From positions 1 to 7,146 of the forward strand of contig JAJXYM010000253.1 of assembly GCA_021780585.1 (NCBI GenBank): a stretch of 7,146 nt of DNA, read 5' to 3'. Under the pieces are notes generated by a model, which worked only from the letters and a program-made list of their open reading frames with translations, had not been told where the DNA came from and made no database searches. The position numbers were made by a program, and so were the translations under genes. The stretch's first letter is position 1, and each line of letters begins with the position of its first letter. This document shows, piece after piece, positions 5,319 through 7,146 of the stretch. Origin of the DNA: Deltaproteobacteria bacterium (GTDB lineage Bacteria > Desulfobacterota > Binatia > Binatales > Binataceae).

Positions 5319-7028
5319 TTACTTGCGGATCAACAGACTGCGGATGAAGCGCGGATCAATCGGCCGCGCCGGATCGATCCCGCCCAGGTCTTCCTCGAGC
5401 AGATTGAGGCATGAGTTGACGAAATCCGTCGCGCGCTGGCGCAAATCCTCGTCCAGCCGCGCCGCCATAATCTCGTCGATACGCCGGCGGAAATCTTCGC
5501 TGAGCCGCGCCGGCCGCGCTCCCAGCGTCAGCATCGCGGTCCGCGCCTGTTCCAGCCGGCCCGCTTCCAGCGGCTCGATCGCGAGCAGCCCGTCGATTAT
5601 CGCGCGCGCGAACGCGGTCAGCAGAATCTGGCTCAGCCGGATATCGTAGCCCGCGATTTGGGCGCGAAAGCCCGCTCCCGCGATATCGAGTCCCAACAGC
5701 GCGCGGAACAATTCCGGCGTCGCGTGGAGCTGCTCGAGCAGCGCGTAACCCAGATGCAGGTCGCGCATCGTGCGGAAATCGCGCGCGACCACGGCGCCCT
5801 TGCGATCCAGCCCGCCGAAATAGCGCGGCTGCCGTTCCAGAAAGCCCGCCAGCGCCTCGCGATAGGGCGAATCGAGATACGGAATTTCGCGTCCCGCGCC
5901 CGGCGCGAGACCGAACCGCCGGACCACCGCCTCCGCGCGCGTGCGCAAATCGATCGTCAGGCTCACGCCGAGCCGGAACAGCAACTGCAAATGGGTGTCG
6001 CGCAGATGCTCGATCGCGGTCTTCAGATCGCCGCCCGCCAGATGCTCGAGGCCGAGGTTCAGATAGTTGTGCGTCATCTCGACCGCGCGCCGCACCGCCT
6101 CGAAATCGCCAAAATCCACCGCGCGCGCGACCAGCACCTGATTGCTCACGATCGCCATCTCGCTGCGCAACTGGCGCCGTCCCTGCGCCGCGAAGCCCGC
6201 CGTCAGGGCGGCGTTGAACAGCGAATTCTCCGAATCCGGCAGCGCCGGGGCCAGCTCCGGCGCGATCAGATCGGCCTGATCGGGCGCGTCGCGAATCGGC
6301 GCCTCGTATTGCGCCCGCAGCGCCGCGAACGTCTGCGGATTCAGATAGGCGAAGACGCTCTGCGCGTCGTAATAGTCGGGAAAGCCGCGATCGGCCAGGC
6401 GCGCGCTGCGGAACTGATAGGCCTGCTCCTCCAGTTCCGCCTCGACGCCCCAGTAAATTTCATCCATCAGCGCGGTAAAATAGTTGTAGTCGCGCTCGAA
6501 CGATTCCTCGATAAATTCCAGCAGATGCGGATGGATCGAGTCGTGCCGGATGAATTCGATCAGGTAATGCTCGTCGAACTGCACGAAGCGGTCCGACGGC
6601 ATGTCCGCCGAATCCTGCGGATCGGCCACCCGATGCACCCGGATATACTGGCGCAACAGCAGCGACACCAGCTCCAGGTCAAGCTCCATCAGGCCGTCCG
6701 CGAGCCGTTTGCGACCCGCGTCGGCCATCGCCTCGATCCACTCCCGCATCCGCGCCAGATTCGGCTGGTCCTTGTCCCAGCAATCGAGATCGAACAGCCA
6801 TCGCACCTGCTCCGGCGCCGACAGCCCCAGCAGGTCGCCGGCGTCGGCCGATCCGATCTCCTTGAGCGTGTAGAAGAGCGTTTCCGGCGCGAACGATTGC
6901 ACCAGCCGTTCGGCCTCCGGAGCGGACAGAATCAGGTCGCGCTTCTGGCGCGCCGGCAGCCCGTAGAGAAACTCCAGTTTCTCCGCGAACGGTAAATTGA
7001 GAAATTCTTCCTGCCTTGCGTCCGGCAT
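5319..7028 (-). CDS. Uncharacterised DUF6178-family protein
   Basis: This 569-residue, Leu/Glu/Arg-rich, mostly helical cytoplasmic protein has no signal peptide, membrane segment or recognised catalytic motif. Its N-terminus (FLNLPFAEKLEFLYGLP, DLILSAPEAERLVQSFAPET, then LLGLSAPEQVRWLFDLDCWDKD, about 9-87) shows repeating short helical units reminiscent of the MgtE N-terminal helical repeat. The middle contains a distinctive block at about 198-230 (ELEEQAYQFRSARLADRGFPDYY through AYLNP). I recognise this combination as DUF6178, a family I know mainly from Deltaproteobacteria-like lineages, with no assigned function; the assignment is from memory of the pattern. Acidic and aromatic residues cluster at 150-220 (HYLIEF, ERDYNYFTALMDEIYWG). 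The ATG at 7028 is preceded by AAGTGAG three bases upstream, a weak Shine-Dalgarno match. The gene stands alone, convergent with the DUF151-PDZ gene. The MgtE-like resemblance hints at a regulatory or scaffold role rather than transport, but that is speculation. Confidence 0.82.
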   Translation of the reverse strand: MPDARQEEFLNLPFAEKLEFLYGLPARQKRDLILSAPEAERLVQSFAPETLFYTLKEIGSADAGDLLGLSAPEQVRWLFDLDCWDKDQPNLARMREWIEAMADAGRKRLADGLMELDLELVSLLLRQYIRVHRVADPQDSADMPSDRFVQFDEHYLIEFIRHDSIHPHLLEFIEESFERDYNYFTALMDEIYWGVEAELEEQAYQFRSARLADRGFPDYYDAQSVFAYLNPQTFAALRAQYEAPIRDAPDQADLIAPELAPALPDSENSLFNAALTAGFAAQGRRQLRSEMAIVSNQVLVARAVDFGDFEAVRRAVEMTHNYLNLGLEHLAGGDLKTAIEHLRDTHLQLLFRLGVSLTIDLRTRAEAVVRRFGLAPGAGREIPYLDSPYREALAGFLERQPRYFGGLDRKGAVVARDFRTMRDLHLGYALLEQLHATPELFRALLGLDIAGAGFRAQIAGYDIRLSQILLTAFARAIIDGLLAIEPLEAGRLEQARTAMLTLGARPARLSEDFRRRIDEIMAARLDEDLRQRATDFVNSCLNLLEEDLGGIDPARPIDPRFIRSLLIRK

Positions 7029-7062
7029 TTGCTCACTTGGCGCCGCGCCAGTCCCGATTTTG

Positions 7063-7092
7063 AAGATACCGCCCGCGTCGGCGGGCGATCAA
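7063..7092 (-). promoter_or_regulatory. Candidate promoter of the DUF6178 gene with an inverted repeat in its spacer
   Basis: On the minus strand TTGATC (7092-7087) and TATCTT (7068-7063) each match 4 of 6 consensus bases, with an 18-base spacer. A start near 7056 would leave a leader of about 28 bases before the ATG at 7028. The spacer holds a perfect inverted repeat, CGCCCGC then four bases then GCGGGCG (7070-7087), where a bound dimer would block RNA polymerase. The promoter match is modest and the repeat may be coincidental. Confidence 0.35.
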
Positions 7093-7146
7093 GGCGACCC
7101 TCCGCCGCGCGCCGCCGATGCGCGCGATGCTATGCTCGACTTCCGA
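7093..7146. other. Right-edge intergenic sequence, no gene identified
   Basis: These last 54 bases lie upstream of the DUF6178 promoter candidate. A plus-strand ATG at 7132 opens a frame of only five codons before the window ends (MLDFR), so whether a divergent gene begins here cannot be decided. I see no RNA gene or further promoter with support. Confidence 0.3.

Noticed and set aside
5658..6995. 445-codon plus-strand open frame antisense to the DUF6178 gene
   Set aside because: Arg/Gln/His-rich low-complexity translation and no domain. The minus-strand frame has normal protein composition and family-like motifs.
7132..7146. Possible start of a divergent plus-strand gene (ATG at 7132, five codons visible)
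   Set aside because: Too short to judge: no clear Shine-Dalgarno sequence and no homology can be read from five codons.
1..7146. Defence island, toxin-antitoxin, CRISPR, prophage or transposon
   Set aside because: Every substantial gene has a housekeeping, envelope or DUF identity. There are no direct-repeat arrays, terminal inverted repeats, integrases or transposases, and base composition appears uniform.

Overview
The window is 7.1 kb of strongly GC-rich bacterial chromosome, with coding codons that prefer G or C at the third position. It holds five complete genes and one truncated gene, packed with short intergenic gaps. I see no tRNA, rRNA, insertion sequence, integrase, CRISPR array or phage gene. 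A DUF6178-type protein, an exported DUF151 protein and a LysM/YkuD L,D-transpeptidase together suggest a Gram-negative lineage of the former Deltaproteobacteria (Desulfobacterota, Binatota or a relative). That placement is an inference from protein style, not a measured phylogeny.

Layout. Minus-strand block at 1-3652, in transcription order: a PcrA/UvrD-type helicase (3652 to 1454), a periplasmic L,D-transpeptidase (1367 to 261), and the first 48 codons of a DegT/DnrJ/EryC1/StrS-type PLP aminotransferase (146 to 1, cut by the window edge). The gaps are 86 and 114 bp and contain GC-rich hairpins. Divergent from the helicase, plus-strand genes run 3797-5280: the 23S rRNA 2'-O-methyltransferase RlmE, then an unusual predicted lipoprotein joining a DUF151 (BFN) domain to a PDZ domain. 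The latter has a good sigma-70-like promoter of its own. Converging on it is a 569-residue DUF6178-type protein on the minus strand (7028 to 5319), with its own promoter candidate near the right edge.

The genes do not form an obvious single pathway. The helicase and RlmE are housekeeping functions (DNA repair and transcription conflict; ribosome maturation). The transpeptidase and the aminotransferase both fit cell-envelope or surface-glycan work. The DUF151-PDZ and DUF6178 proteins are uncharacterised.

I found no convincing new multi-gene defence or mobile system. The most interesting items are the exported DUF151-PDZ lipoprotein, the excess of the palindrome GCGATCGC (a HIP1-like word), and operator-like repeats placed inside or beside promoter candidates at 4409-4444 and 7063-7092.
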